From assembly GCA_034926235.1 (NCBI GenBank), contig JAYFRE010000083.1, positions 1 through 6,483 on the forward strand: a stretch of DNA of 6,483 nucleotides. The letters are read 5' to 3'. The position numbers and the translations under genes were made by a program. This DNA is from JAYFRE01 sp034926235 (GTDB lineage: Bacteria; Pseudomonadota; Alphaproteobacteria; Rhodospirillales; Magnetospirillaceae). Every line of letters starts with the position of its first letter. The first letter of the stretch is position 1. Below the pieces are notes generated by a model, which saw only the letters and a program-made list of their open reading frames with translations, had not been told where the DNA came from and did not search any database. Positions 6,293 through 6,483 of the stretch are shown here, one piece after another.

Positions 6293-6483
6293 CTATGACA
6301 GTTCCTTGAGGAACGCCCGGACGGCAGCGGCCATCTCGGGCCGGGCCAGAGCCAGGGCCAGGTTGGCTTCCAGCCAGCCCAGCTTGTCGCCGCAATCAAA
6401 GCGCCGGCCTTCGAAACGCACGCCATGGAACGGCACCGCGCCGATGGTCTGCGAGATCGCGTCGGTCAGCTGGATTTCACCGC
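6293..6483 (-). CDS. galU: UTP-glucose-1-phosphate uridylyltransferase, C-terminal part (cut by window edge)
   Basis: The last 62 codons plus stop (TAG at 6295-6293) of a gene whose 5' part lies beyond position 6483. The translated fragment opens with GEIQLTDAI, the highly conserved GalU motif, followed by VPFHGVRFEGRRFDCGDKLG, where the FDCGDK block matches the DCGNK block of E. coli GalU that contacts the sugar nucleotide. It ends AFLKELS. The enzyme joins glucose-1-phosphate and UTP to give UDP-glucose and pyrophosphate in the cytoplasm. Its product is the substrate of the adjacent ugd, 25 bases downstream, and its substrate is the product of pgm further along the same strand. The fragment is too short for the ORF-length limit usually used, but the motif match is unambiguous. 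It is incomplete only because of the window boundary. Confidence 0.93.
   Translation of the reverse strand, partial: GEIQLTDAISQTIGAVPFHGVRFEGRRFDCGDKLGWLEANLALALARPEMAAAVRAFLKELS

Overview
The window looks like chromosomal DNA from a GC-rich alphaproteobacterium, probably Rhodospirillales (a Magnetospirillum-like host is my best guess). The genes favour G or C at third codon positions. The gene set is housekeeping: D-Ala-D-Ala carboxypeptidase with a SPOR domain, nicotinamidase, phosphoglucomutase, a flavodoxin-ferredoxin fusion, UDP-glucose dehydrogenase and GalU. The taxon is inferred from gene style and composition, not from a marker gene. I see no rRNA, tRNA, CRISPR array, insertion sequence or phage gene.

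Layout. Positions 1-210 are an AT-rich (about 42% GC in the first 180 bases) non-coding leader with one clear palindrome. It precedes the only plus-strand gene, a secreted penicillin-binding-protein-type DD-carboxypeptidase (211-1503). This gene converges, with a 24-base gap, on a run of five minus-strand genes. Read in their own direction these are: the 3' end of galU (6483-6293, cut by the window edge), ugd (6267-4939), an EFR1-type flavodoxin/2[4Fe-4S] ferredoxin (4838-4026), pgm (3916-2285) and a nicotinamidase (2238-1528). Gaps are 25 bases (galU-ugd), 100 bases (ugd-ferredoxin), 109 bases (ferredoxin-pgm, holding a strong hairpin) and 46 bases (pgm-nicotinamidase).

How the genes work together. 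Phosphoglucomutase (glucose-6-P to glucose-1-P), GalU (glucose-1-P + UTP to UDP-glucose) and Ugd (UDP-glucose to UDP-glucuronate) are three consecutive steps that make sugar nucleotides for capsule, exopolysaccharide or lipopolysaccharide. Two genes in the same run have no evident place in that pathway: the iron-sulfur flavoprotein between ugd and pgm, and the nicotinamidase after pgm, which belongs to NAD salvage. The close galU-ugd spacing supports co-transcription. The larger gaps around the ferredoxin gene leave room for separate promoters or processing.

Nothing here amounts to a clearly new system. The points most worth a second look are the redox protein inside the sugar-nucleotide cluster, the strong resemblance of the nicotinamidase to plant NIC1-type enzymes, the SPOR domain in place of the usual PBP5 C-terminal domain, and the hairpin between the ferredoxin gene and pgm.
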